DNA from: Bacillota bacterium
GTDB lineage: Bacteria > Bacillota > Clostridia > Oscillospirales > Ruminococcaceae
Reading direction: 5' to 3'
Length of the DNA: 13,585 bases
Assembly (NCBI GenBank): GCA_023456995.1
Contig: JAEWNU010000141.1
Coordinates: 1-13,585 of the forward strand
In this document: piece by piece, positions 1-5,812 of the stretch
Numbering within the stretch: position 1 is the first letter of the stretch
Layout of the letters: each line of letters begins with the position of its first letter
Program-made: the position numbers and the translations under genes
The notes under the pieces: model-generated
What the model was told of the DNA's origin: nothing
Database searches by the model: none
The model's input: the letters and a program-made list of their open reading frames with translations, nothing else

Positions 1-398
1 GCAACTACCAAAGATGAAAAGCCAAAATGTAATGCTTGAAATGCGACGCCTACGGTAGCCATAAGCAGAACCAGTTCATTAGGTATAATCCTTATTTTAA
101 TATCAATTATGGTAACGAGAATTGCGAATGTAAAAAGAGATGATAGAAGGATAGCTGTCTTTATGTTTTCTAAGCGCAGTACTGTAAGGCACCATAATCC
201 AGCGTTTAGAAGGCAAACCCCAAGCTTTGTATAAGGTTTGAGATAACCAGTATCCATGCCAGGGTTTATGCCTTTTTGAAACGACTTGCGGCAAACTATC
301 TTTTGCGCTATAGCGGGGAGCAGTAGCCCGATGATTGTTCCGCCAAGACAAAAAGCAAGAGCCAATATTTTGCTAGCCAAACTAAGCCCCCATTTCAT
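1..398 (-). CDS. Prepilin peptidase (A24 family), 5' part only
   Basis: This is the N-terminal 132 residues of a membrane aspartic peptidase that would cleave the leader from type IV prepilins or pseudopilins at the inner face of the membrane; the gene leaves the window on the left. The diagnostic stretch is IDIKIRIIPNE at residues 98-108, matching the family pattern of a catalytic Asp (D99) followed by IPN/IPD. The second catalytic Asp (GxGD motif) would lie beyond the edge. Hydrophobic segments are visible at about residues 11-30, 59-74 and 82-98. The N-terminal cysteine-rich zinc segment of full-length PilD-type enzymes is absent, as in short A24 members. The ATG at 398 has no strong Shine-Dalgarno sequence. 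An in-frame ATG at 452 exists, but it lies inside the terminator hairpin, so 398 is preferred. The gene sits directly downstream of three c-di-GMP riboswitches, which suggests control by that messenger. Confidence 0.8.
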   Translation of the reverse strand, partial: MKWGLSLASKILALAFCLGGTIIGLLLPAIAQKIVCRKSFQKGINPGMDTGYLKPYTKLGVCLLNAGLWCLTVLRLENIKTAILLSSLFTFAILVTIIDIKIRIIPNELVLLMATVGVAFQALHFGFSSLVV

Positions 399-440
399 TT
401 TGCTTTGTAGATAAGCCTGCTCAAGGCACTTTTGAATAAG

Positions 441-472
441 AAAAAGCTCCATTCGGGTGCACGAATAGAGCT
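441..472 (-). terminator. Terminator of riboswitch unit 3 (gene-proximal)
   Basis: On the minus strand an 11-bp stem forms between 472-462 and 455-445 with a six-base loop (456-461). All pairs form except one A-C mismatch, and the stem is followed at once by five U (445-441). It lies after the third aptamer and just before the prepilin peptidase gene, the expected place for a transcriptional expression platform. Seen directly in the sequence; function is inferred. Confidence 0.7.
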
Positions 473-473
473 C

Positions 474-495
474 AAGCATTATAATCATAACACTT
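474..495 (-). other. Linker hairpin of riboswitch unit 3
   Basis: AAGTGTTAT and ATAATGCTT on the minus strand pair over 9 bp (including G-U pairs) around the loop GATT. The same stem is kept in all three units, while the loop differs between them (GCTT, ACTT, GATT). It lies between the aptamer's P1 helix and the terminator. Confidence 0.5.
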
Positions 496-497
496 AA

Positions 498-580
498 AAC
501 AGTTCGGCAACCAGGCTGTCATAGTCATAAGACCTTAGACCCTCAGCTTTGCGTCCTTACCTTTCGGTAAGTTTGCTATT
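498..580 (-). promoter_or_regulatory. c-di-GMP-I riboswitch aptamer, unit 3
   Basis: Minus-strand RNA of 83 nt with the GEMM-I consensus in order: GCAAAC, a P2 stem CUUACC/GGUAAG closed by a GAAA tetraloop, the conserved ACGCAAAGC, a P3 arm containing GGUCUAAGG-like sequence, and the closing CUGGUUGCCGA. A P1 helix AAUAG/CUGUU bounds it. The GAAA loop is the known tertiary docking element of the class I aptamer. It differs from unit 2 at two positions. Ligand identity (cyclic di-GMP) is from the family; the residues contacting ligand appear to be kept. Confidence 0.9.
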
Positions 581-609
581 ATCGTTGTTGTTTTTTTAAT
601 TTTGGGAAT

Positions 610-642
610 AAAAAAGCCCCATTCGGCTGCACGAATAGAGCT
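610..642 (-). terminator. Terminator of riboswitch unit 2
   Basis: On the minus strand AGCTCTATTCG (642-632) pairs with CGAATGGGGCT (625-615) over 11 bp, all Watson-Crick or G-U, with a six-base loop and a following U-tract (615-610). This is the strongest of the three hairpins and is placed as a transcription-terminating expression platform for aptamer 2. Confidence 0.75.
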
Positions 643-643
643 C

Positions 644-665
644 AAGCATTATAAGTATAACACTT
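644..665 (-). other. Linker hairpin of riboswitch unit 2
   Basis: Same 9-bp AT-rich stem as in the other two units, here with loop ACTT on the minus strand, between aptamer 2 and its terminator. Preservation of the stem with a changed loop suggests a real RNA element or spacer. Confidence 0.5.
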
Positions 666-667
666 AA

Positions 668-750
668 AACAGTTCGGCAACCAGGCTGTCGTAGTCAAAA
701 GACCTTAGACCCTCAGCTTTGCGTCCTTACCTTTCGGTAAGTTTGCTATT
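668..750 (-). promoter_or_regulatory. c-di-GMP-I riboswitch aptamer, unit 2
   Basis: Second 83-nt GEMM-I aptamer on the minus strand, with GCAAAC, the GAAA-capped P2 stem, ACGCAAAGC, P3 and CUGGUUGCCGA all present. It differs from unit 1 at one position and from unit 3 at two. It is followed by its own linker hairpin and terminator, so it appears to be a complete switch and not an orphan aptamer. Confidence 0.9.
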
Positions 751-778
751 ATCGTTGTTGTTTTTTAATTTTGGGAAT

Positions 779-811
779 AAAAAATCCACATTCGTATGCA
801 CGAATAGAGCT
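779..811 (-). terminator. Terminator of riboswitch unit 1 (weaker)
   Basis: On the minus strand a perfect 6-bp stem ATTCGT/ACGAAT with loop GCAT is followed a few bases later by six U (784-779). The outer pairs that extend the stem to 11 bp in units 2 and 3 are partly lost here (several mismatches), so this terminator should be leakier. Confidence 0.6.
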
Positions 812-812
812 C

Positions 813-834
813 AAGCATTATAAGCATAACACTT
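813..834 (-). other. Linker hairpin of riboswitch unit 1
   Basis: Same 9-bp AT-rich stem as in the downstream units, here with loop GCTT, placed between aptamer 1 and its terminator on the minus strand. Confidence 0.5.
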
Positions 835-836
835 AA

Positions 837-919
837 AACAGTTCGGCAACCAGGCTGTCGTAGTCAAAAGACCTTAGACCCTCAGCTTTGCGTCCTCACC
901 TTTCGGTAAGTTTGCTATT
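837..919 (-). promoter_or_regulatory. c-di-GMP-I riboswitch aptamer, unit 1 (first transcribed)
   Basis: Promoter-proximal GEMM-I aptamer on the minus strand. GCAAAC (915-910), the P2 stem with GAAA tetraloop, ACGCAAAGC (893-885), P3 and GGUUGCCGA are all present. Its one difference from unit 2 turns an A-U pair of P2 into G-U, so the fold is kept. It begins about 100 nt after the promoter candidate at 1024-1061. Confidence 0.9.
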
Positions 920-1023
920 ATCGTTGCAAAATGCAAATTTATGTTGCTACCCTAGATTTTTAGTATTCACATTTAATCTACATTTTGATATTACTACGTA
1001 TAAATTTGCTTGTAAAGAGGTAT

Positions 1024-1061
1024 ATTATACCAATATATATGGTAAAATTATTAAATGCCAA
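1024..1061 (-). promoter_or_regulatory. Candidate promoter for the riboswitch/prepilin peptidase transcript
   Basis: On the minus strand an extended -10 (TGGTATAAT, 1032-1024) is seen. A -35-like TTGGCA (1061-1056) pairs best with an alternative -10 TATATT (1037-1032, spacer 18). The -10 sits inside the perfect palindrome GGTATA-T-TATACC (1019-1031), a possible operator. A further candidate, TTTACA-17-TAATAT, lies slightly downstream. The rest of 930-1151 is AT-rich and shows no gene and no convincing terminator after the upstream luxR-type gene, so read-through from it is possible. Confidence 0.4.
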
Positions 1062-1151
1062 TTTATATGCAACATTGCTTTTTTCCAGTTGAAGCATATT
1101 TCTTAGGTAACTCCCAACAGCTAGACAATTAGTATTGTTATGCGGCTGCGG

Positions 1152-2777
1152 CTAACCAAGGCGTGAACCCTCCTTGATCATATCAAGTTTCTTCATCATA
1201 TCGAGGTAAACCAACAATTCCTTGCGGGTGGACACATTGAGTTTGGCAAAAATTCGGCGGTTGTGCGTTTTAATGGTGTTAATGGAAAGACACAATTCAT
1301 CCGCAATCTCCTGTGCTCGATATCCCTTCACATAGAGATCAAAAACGCTTTTTTCTGCAGGAGAAAGCGTTTTTGCATTTTGTACAAACGCTTCAAACAT
1401 AAGGGCTGAATCGCCCTGCGGCTTTGAAAGTGTAACAGATCGATCCTTTTGGTTCTCATCCTGCTGCGCTAAAAATTCCATAAGGTCATTAATTTCCACA
1501 TAAGGGTTTTTAGCGCCGCACCCATAGTTTCTCGACTTAATTGCATTAAGACCTTCCTCCACCGGACGCAAATAGCGGCGGCTGATGAAAATAGACATCC
1601 CAAGGCTCGTGAGCAGCAGGATAATAATAATCATTAGGAGATAAGGCGTATTGCCTGTGATAGCATTTTGCAAGGTCTTTTGGTTCATCATCACCGACAC
1701 AATCCACTTTTCGCCGTTGTAGACCGAATCGGTGGGATAGAGCTTTACATCGGTATGAATACCGCCGAAGATGTTTGGCCCGCCGCTGTACAAGCAAAAC
1801 CCTTTGCTCTCTTCGGATATTTGAAGGGGCTCCGGCATGCAGGCGCTGGTTAGATAATAGTTGCCGGCGATCAGGCCCTGCTCAACATGAAACGTCCTTC
1901 CATCAGAGGGAGCGATAGCGGCAAAAATATTGGTATAGGCGCTGTTATCGGGGCTGTACTGCCGTTTAAAAAGACGATCACTTACTTCAAAACCGCACAC
2001 TCCAAACACTTCACCACTTTTGCTGCGAAGGGGAACACACAGTAGAATGCCCGATTCGCTGTTCTCCAAAAGGGTGGTACGATGGCTCCAGTGATAAAGC
2101 CTGGAAAGAGGCTGATTGGAATTTACTTTTGCCGTGTCCATCGTTTCCTGAAAAAACTTCTCACCTCGAATGTCAAATTCCATACGCCACTGCCCCATCA
2201 AGTTGATGCCGTTATCTCTTGCAATGCTGGATGGTCCTCTAAGGTAGTAAATATCCGATCCCACCGCACTTACTGCGTTGGGGTCGGTCTTTTTTAGGAA
2301 TATTCCCGCACGGGAATATTCTGCGTTTTCAAGACTGGGATTCACTGTTGCATCCAGCAGTAGGAACACGCCGCTGCATAGGTTGTATTCCATAGCCGCA
2401 GTCATAGCTTGCATCTGCGCTGCTAGAAATGGATTGATCAACTCTGGGTGTTCTTTTAGCTCCTTCGGAGATATACTGTTTTCCTTGAAAAAGCCATCGG
2501 CATTCGAGGCAATAACCTCTGAAAAGGAAACACCCTGCACAGACAGTCTGCCAAAGTTCATGGCAATATCCTCACTAATATGAGAAAGATCGCTTTGCAC
2601 AAACTGCCGCACTTCGGAAGCGCCGCTGCCCGTAATATCAAACAACAGGAGCAAAGAAACGAACAGCAGAATGACCGCCGCCCCTGACATAGCAAAAAAA
2701 GCGAAGAGCCTGCGTTGCAGGTGGGTTCCCTTATGTTTTCGTTCCCGCATCCAGAGTGCAATTGCTTGTCGAAACAT
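1152..2777 (-). CDS. Membrane-anchored one-component regulator: Cache-like sensor plus LuxR-type HTH
   Basis: A protein of about 541 residues that probably senses a ligand outside the cell and binds DNA inside. From the N-terminus it has a first membrane segment (around GAAVILLFVSLLLLF), a large outer region with features of a double-Cache fold (CSGVFLLLDATVN; VFGVCGFEVSDRLF), a second membrane segment (LLMIIIILLLTSLGMSIFI), a short HAMP-like linker (SRRYLRPVEEGLNAI), and a C-terminal GerE/LuxR HTH of about 55 residues beginning LSPAEKSVFDLYVKGY and including SINTIKTHNRRIFAKLNV. No receiver domain is present, so it is a one-component sensor. The start at 2777 has GGAG five bases upstream; an in-frame ATG at 2804 has no ribosome site. 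It lies 37 bp after the solute-binding gene, probably in one transcript. DNA targets are unknown; candidates are its own operon and the adjacent pilin peptidase locus. Confidence 0.85.
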   Translation of the reverse strand: MFRQAIALWMRERKHKGTHLQRRLFAFFAMSGAAVILLFVSLLLLFDITGSGASEVRQFVQSDLSHISEDIAMNFGRLSVQGVSFSEVIASNADGFFKENSISPKELKEHPELINPFLAAQMQAMTAAMEYNLCSGVFLLLDATVNPSLENAEYSRAGIFLKKTDPNAVSAVGSDIYYLRGPSSIARDNGINLMGQWRMEFDIRGEKFFQETMDTAKVNSNQPLSRLYHWSHRTTLLENSESGILLCVPLRSKSGEVFGVCGFEVSDRLFKRQYSPDNSAYTNIFAAIAPSDGRTFHVEQGLIAGNYYLTSACMPEPLQISEESKGFCLYSGGPNIFGGIHTDVKLYPTDSVYNGEKWIVSVMMNQKTLQNAITGNTPYLLMIIIILLLTSLGMSIFISRRYLRPVEEGLNAIKSRNYGCGAKNPYVEINDLMEFLAQQDENQKDRSVTLSKPQGDSALMFEAFVQNAKTLSPAEKSVFDLYVKGYRAQEIADELCLSINTIKTHNRRIFAKLNVSTRKELLVYLDMMKKLDMIKEGSRLG

Positions 2778-2814
2778 ATTCACTCCGTGCCCCTTCCTGT
2801 CCATGACGTCATTA

Positions 2815-4194
2815 CTACTTGCTCATCTTTTTTTGTGCCTCTCTGGGAGAAAGCTCGCCGCTATTTAAGTACCGTTCACGTTCAATGGCCATCAGCGCTT
2901 TGAAGTCTTTTTCATATTCTTTGCTGATGCTGTCAAAGCCTTCAAAAATGGGTGGTGTAAAAAAGCTGTAGTTCTCATACATGGAGTTGACCGCCGCCAG
3001 CATTTTCTTGATGCGGGTATCCTCCACGCCCTCCATGTGGCTTTTCATATCTTGTTCAAAAGCCTGCACCGTTACCGGCAGATATCCGGTGGAGGCTATA
3101 AAGCGCATATTTTGTGCCGGCGCAGTGAGCCATTTGAGAAACTGCACCGCTGCATATTCCCTCTTTTCCTCGGTCTTGGCTACCATGAAGCCGCCTCCGC
3201 GCTGAATGGCTGTTTTGGTTCCCCCTTTAAAGACCGGATAAGGTAGAATGCTGTATTCCACCTGCTCCACCCGGTTGTCCGGATAGGTAATGGTATCTCC
3301 GTAAAACAGAATCCCCGCCGACGAGCCGGTGGAGCAGACAAGGTCTCCTGTTTTAGAAAGGTCGGAGGAATATCCGTCATAGATCGCAATGCCCCCCTTA
3401 ACCGCTGGCGTGTAAAGCGTTTCGAATATATGGGCATATGCAGTGCCGCTACAATCTATTTGATAATTGTTGGCTTCGTTGCTGCCTGTTTCTGAAACAA
3501 TCAGGCTCTCGCCAAGCTGTTTCATGCCCACTTGTGCCATATTGAACCATGAATCAGAGGCATAAAACTGCTTGCCGTCGCCTTTTATCTCGGGCGTTTT
3601 CTTGTCAGTCCATTCATAATACATCTGCGACAGCTCACAGAGGCCTTCCATCGTATCAAACTGCTCCATTTAGGCACCCGTTTCTGCGGCAAACCGGTCA
3701 AACAGAGTTTGATTTAAGTAAAGAATCTCGGTGGATTTTGCCATCGGGAATACATAGAGCCCATTATCAAAACGCCCCTCGTCAATAAATGCTGGTATGT
3801 AAGCGGCAAGCTCATCCTTAGTAAAATACCCCTCCAAATCTGCCAGCATTCCTTTGTTGACAAAGCTGATGGCAACCTTGGGATAAGCGGTACAGATATC
3901 GGGCATGGCAGGTGCGCCAGGGTCGCCGCTGACAATCATTTTAAGACTTTCATTCAGCTCCGAGCTTGAGGCTATTGCGGTGACATTGATAACAATGCCT
4001 TGATCCTTACCTACGGTACTGTTGAATTCGTCAATCAGCAAATCCATGGTCTGCTGCATATCCCCACCATAGTTGTGCCACATGTTGAGGGTGACGGGAC
4101 TTTTGGGGCTTGGTTTTTCGTTGCTCCCACAGCCAGCAAGCGCCACGCAGATCAAACCAAAACTTAAAAAAAGGGATAATATTTTGCTCTTCAT
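2815..4194 (-). pseudogene. ABC-type extracellular solute-binding lipoprotein, interrupted by an in-frame TAA
   Basis: Family 1 (sugar-type) solute-binding protein, about 458 residues in total. The ATG at 4194 follows GGGAGG by seven bases; an in-frame ATG at 4215 has no such site. A lipoprotein signal ends in ALAGC, followed by TLNMWHNYGG, typical of the mature N-terminus, and later by family-like segments (FPMAKSTEILYLNQTLFDR, GGGFMVAKTEEKREYAAVQ, STGYLPV). Codon 175 is TAA (3672-3670), directly followed in the same frame by ATG and by well-conserved family sequence (MEGLCELSQMYYEWTDKKTP). The upstream half would be exported but incomplete, and the downstream half lacks a signal peptide. 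It could be a recent pseudogene, a sequencing error, or, less likely, read-through. No permease or ATPase genes lie nearby, and the linked sensor gene suggests a ligand-presenting role. Confidence 0.8.
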
Positions 4195-4242
4195 TTTGCT
4201 TCCTCCCCGCTTCAAAATATAACTGAGTTAAATTCTGCAAAT

Positions 4243-4263
4243 AATCACCCCAAAAATCACCCC
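4243..4263. repeat. Short direct repeat AATCACCCC x2 in the leader of the solute-binding gene
   Basis: Two identical 9-mers (4243-4251 and 4255-4263) spaced 12 bp centre to centre, about one helical turn, 49 bp upstream of the start at 4194. This could be an operator for a dimeric regulator, perhaps the linked LuxR-type protein. A nearby inverted repeat AATCA(N8)TGATT (4279-4296) and a 5-bp hairpin CCCAT-ATA-ATGGG (4313-4325) are also present. Function is not shown by the sequence. Confidence 0.35.
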
Positions 4264-4293
4264 TTTTCTTGCCACGCAATCACACTTGGGATG

Positions 4294-4322
4294 ATTACAA
4301 GGCAAGATAGAGCCCATATAAT
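4294..4322 (+). promoter_or_regulatory. Candidate promoter for the plus-strand zinc-ribbon/vWA operon
   Basis: A perfect -10 TATAAT (4317-4322) stands 17 bp after ATTACA (4294-4299), a four-of-six match to the -35 consensus. It would give a leader of about 135 nt before the first gene at 4463. The -10 lies in the small hairpin CCCAT-ATA-ATGGG. It is the best plus-strand candidate seen between the divergent gene sets. Confidence 0.4.
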
Positions 4323-4372
4323 GGGGTTGCAAAGTAAAAACAGAGCGCTGTAGAAGGCAATTTTTTACTTTT

Positions 4373-4400
4373 ATTATAGCACGAAATGCAACTAAATCAA
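4373..4400 (-). promoter_or_regulatory. Candidate promoter for the solute-binding/luxR-type unit
   Basis: On the minus strand TTGATT (4400-4395) is followed after 16 bp by TATAAT (4378-4373), with the extended -10 element TGC directly before it. This would give a leader of about 170 nt to the start at 4194. Together with the plus-strand candidate at 4294-4322, the two transcripts would overlap at their 5' ends by some tens of bases. Confidence 0.5.
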
Positions 4401-4462
4401 TGTTGTTACTTGCTCCTTACAATTGGTCGTTCAAACAAAAAACTAGTAAAGGAGGGCGCAAT

Positions 4463-4621
4463 ATGGTGGAGCCTGTAGCGAAACTCACAGGAAAAAACAT
4501 CGAAAAAGTAGCGAGCATAGACAAAGCGCAATTAGAAGTACCTCTGAAAGCAATTCTCACATGCAAATGTTTTCTCCCTAAAGGGATAACAAAGGGGATG
4601 CGGGATGATGGCGGACACTGA
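4463..4621 (+). CDS. Small protein of unknown function, first gene of the operon
   Basis: A 52-residue protein that I do not recognise. The start is supported by a strong AAAGGAGGG site six bases upstream (4448-4456); an in-frame ATG at 4400 lacks one. The sequence is mixed-charge (MVEPVAKLTGKNIEKV...) with one CxC (TCKCF) near residue 35 and no signal peptide or membrane segment. Its end overlaps the next gene by 17 bp in another frame, which suggests translational coupling. It may instead be a remnant of a longer N-terminal domain of the following gene, separated by a frameshift. Confidence 0.5.
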   Translation: MVEPVAKLTGKNIEKVASIDKAQLEVPLKAILTCKCFLPKGITKGMRDDGGH

Positions 4622-4898
4622 GCGTGATTTCACATCCAAAAGCACCATGCTCTTTGAAAATGGCGCTTATCGTTTTCACTTTGCCTGTGAGTTATGCGAC
4701 AACGGCTATACCACAGGAAAAATCGTATCGGACACAGTGGCTGAAGCCCTTGTAATTGCCCGAATGGAGGCTCGCCCCCACTTTAACTGTTGCCACAAAT
4801 GCCACCATTGGATCTGTGATGATCACTACAACATTGATGAAATGATGTGCGTTTCATGCGCACCATTGCGTAATCAAACAAATAAAGCTGATAAATGA
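4605..4898 (+). CDS. Small cysteine-rich zinc-binding protein, paralogue of the protein at 6617
   Basis: A 97-residue protein, probably cytoplasmic, with cysteines in the order CELC (28-31), CCHKCHHWIC (62-71) and CVSCAP (82-87), enough for two zinc sites. It aligns over most of its length with residues 10-136 of the protein at 6617 (shared FxFxCxxCxxGY near the start; HFxxCHxCHxWxCDxxxNxxExxCVxCAP at the end). The larger protein has an extra segment in the middle and three zinc ribbons after it. The start at 4605 follows AAAGGGG by seven bases; ATG 4608 is an alternative. No characterised function is known to me. Its place in the operon suggests work alongside the other zinc proteins. Confidence 0.75.
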   Translation: MMADTERDFTSKSTMLFENGAYRFHFACELCDNGYTTGKIVSDTVAEALVIARMEARPHFNCCHKCHHWICDDHYNIDEMMCVSCAPLRNQTNKADK

Positions 4899-4911
4899 AT
4901 TGGAGGTTCTT

Positions 4912-5751
4912 ATGAAAAAACTACTCTTATACTTGCTGGCACTAACACTCGCGCTTTCCCTTACGGCCTGCTCAGGTGGTGGCAATCCTGCATCCGCCCA
5001 ACAAAGCAGCAAGCCCTCCCCCAGTGCTCCGGAGCAGAGCAAATCCGCAGCACCCGAAAGTAAAGCATCCCTCTCTGCGCCTGAACTACTTTCCTCAACC
5101 TATGTTGACATCATGAAAGACGGCAGGTTCTATATGCGTTATATCGCTACTGTTACCACCGATGAAGGGGATTTTGAAAGTGAAATTGCTACCGCTACGG
5201 ATGGAGAGACCGTCGCCAACATCATGGACACAATGGGGATTAAGATGCGAACCTTAGTAAAGGATGGCAGTTTCTATCAAATTGACGATGCGTCTAAGAC
5301 GTATATGAAGCTTGACATACCTGAGATGCAGATGGACACGGGACTCACCGAAACTGAGGATCTTGTTTATCTTGGGAGCGGCACAGATTCTGTAAACGGA
5401 AAAGTTCTGCCCTATGAAGAATATCAAGTCAGCGACGGCACAATACGCTTTTACATGGATAATAAAAGCCTCTATGCCCTCGTCATCAAAACCGCCGATG
5501 GGGATATGACCATGCTTGTGCTGGAAATCAGCGACAAAATTCCCGCCGGAATGCTTGAGCTGCAAGCCGACTACAAGGAAACCGCCATGCCTTCCTTCGC
5601 CGCTGGCATCGAGATGGATGAAGAAACCAAGCGAGAGCTGGAGGAACTGCAAAAAGAGTTCGGCGACATGAGCCCCGAGGAAATTCAAAAGCAAGCCGAG
5701 GAGGCAATGCGGCAAGCTGGTATCGACCCCCAAAATCTTCCGACTAATTGA
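4912..5751 (+). CDS. LolA/LppX-like surface lipoprotein
   Basis: A 279-residue lipoprotein. The signal peptide is MKKLLLYLLALTLALSLTAC with lipobox LTAC (C20), followed by a low-complexity Ser/Ala/Pro/Lys tether to about residue 55. The rest alternates short strands (SSTYVDIMKDGRFYMRYIAT; ETVANIMDTMGIKMRTLVKDGSFYQIDD), which resembles the open beta-barrel folds of LolA-like or DUF6612-type lipoproteins; this is a fold guess, not a firm assignment. The C-terminus is an acidic amphipathic helix (EETKRELEELQKEFGDMSPEEI). The start at 4912 has GGAGGT six bases upstream; the in-frame TTG at 4900 lies in this site. It is spaced 13 bp after the previous gene and would be anchored to the outer membrane face. 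Confidence 0.7.
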   Translation: MKKLLLYLLALTLALSLTACSGGGNPASAQQSSKPSPSAPEQSKSAAPESKASLSAPELLSSTYVDIMKDGRFYMRYIATVTTDEGDFESEIATATDGETVANIMDTMGIKMRTLVKDGSFYQIDDASKTYMKLDIPEMQMDTGLTETEDLVYLGSGTDSVNGKVLPYEEYQVSDGTIRFYMDNKSLYALVIKTADGDMTMLVLEISDKIPAGMLELQADYKETAMPSFAAGIEMDEETKRELEELQKEFGDMSPEEIQKQAEEAMRQAGIDPQNLPTN

Positions 5752-5812
5752 TTTTTTGATGGACCCTAGGATTAGAACGCAAAGCAAGAATGATTTACAG
5801 GAGGGGGTTTCT

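Larger units (their letters stand above)
441..926 (-). repeat. Three tandem units of about 170 bp (triple riboswitch array)
   Basis: Three head-to-tail copies with periods of 170 and 169 bp. Over a full unit, copies 3 and 2 differ by six substitutions and a one-base indel. The aptamer cores differ at only one or two positions; changes concentrate in the terminator stem, loops and U-rich spacer. This pattern suggests duplication followed by selection on the aptamer. The array is fully explained by the riboswitch elements and is not a CRISPR or REP repeat. Confidence 0.9.

Noticed and set aside
103..351. Minus-strand frame of 82 codons
   Set aside because: It overlaps the prepilin peptidase in another frame; that frame carries the IDIKIRIIPNE motif, and this one has no recognisable features or ribosome site.
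441..926. Tandem repeats considered as CRISPR, REP or mobile-element ends
   Set aside because: The unit of about 170 bp has no short-repeat/spacer pattern, no target duplication or transposase, and is fully explained by aptamer plus terminator structure.
888..1106. Plus-strand frame of 72 codons
   Set aside because: It starts inside the first c-di-GMP aptamer and runs through an AT-rich region with promoter-like sequence; no ribosome site or family likeness.
5254..5787. Minus-strand frame of 177 codons
   Set aside because: Antisense to the lipoprotein at 4912, which has a clear ribosome site, signal peptide and lipobox; no start site supports the antisense frame.
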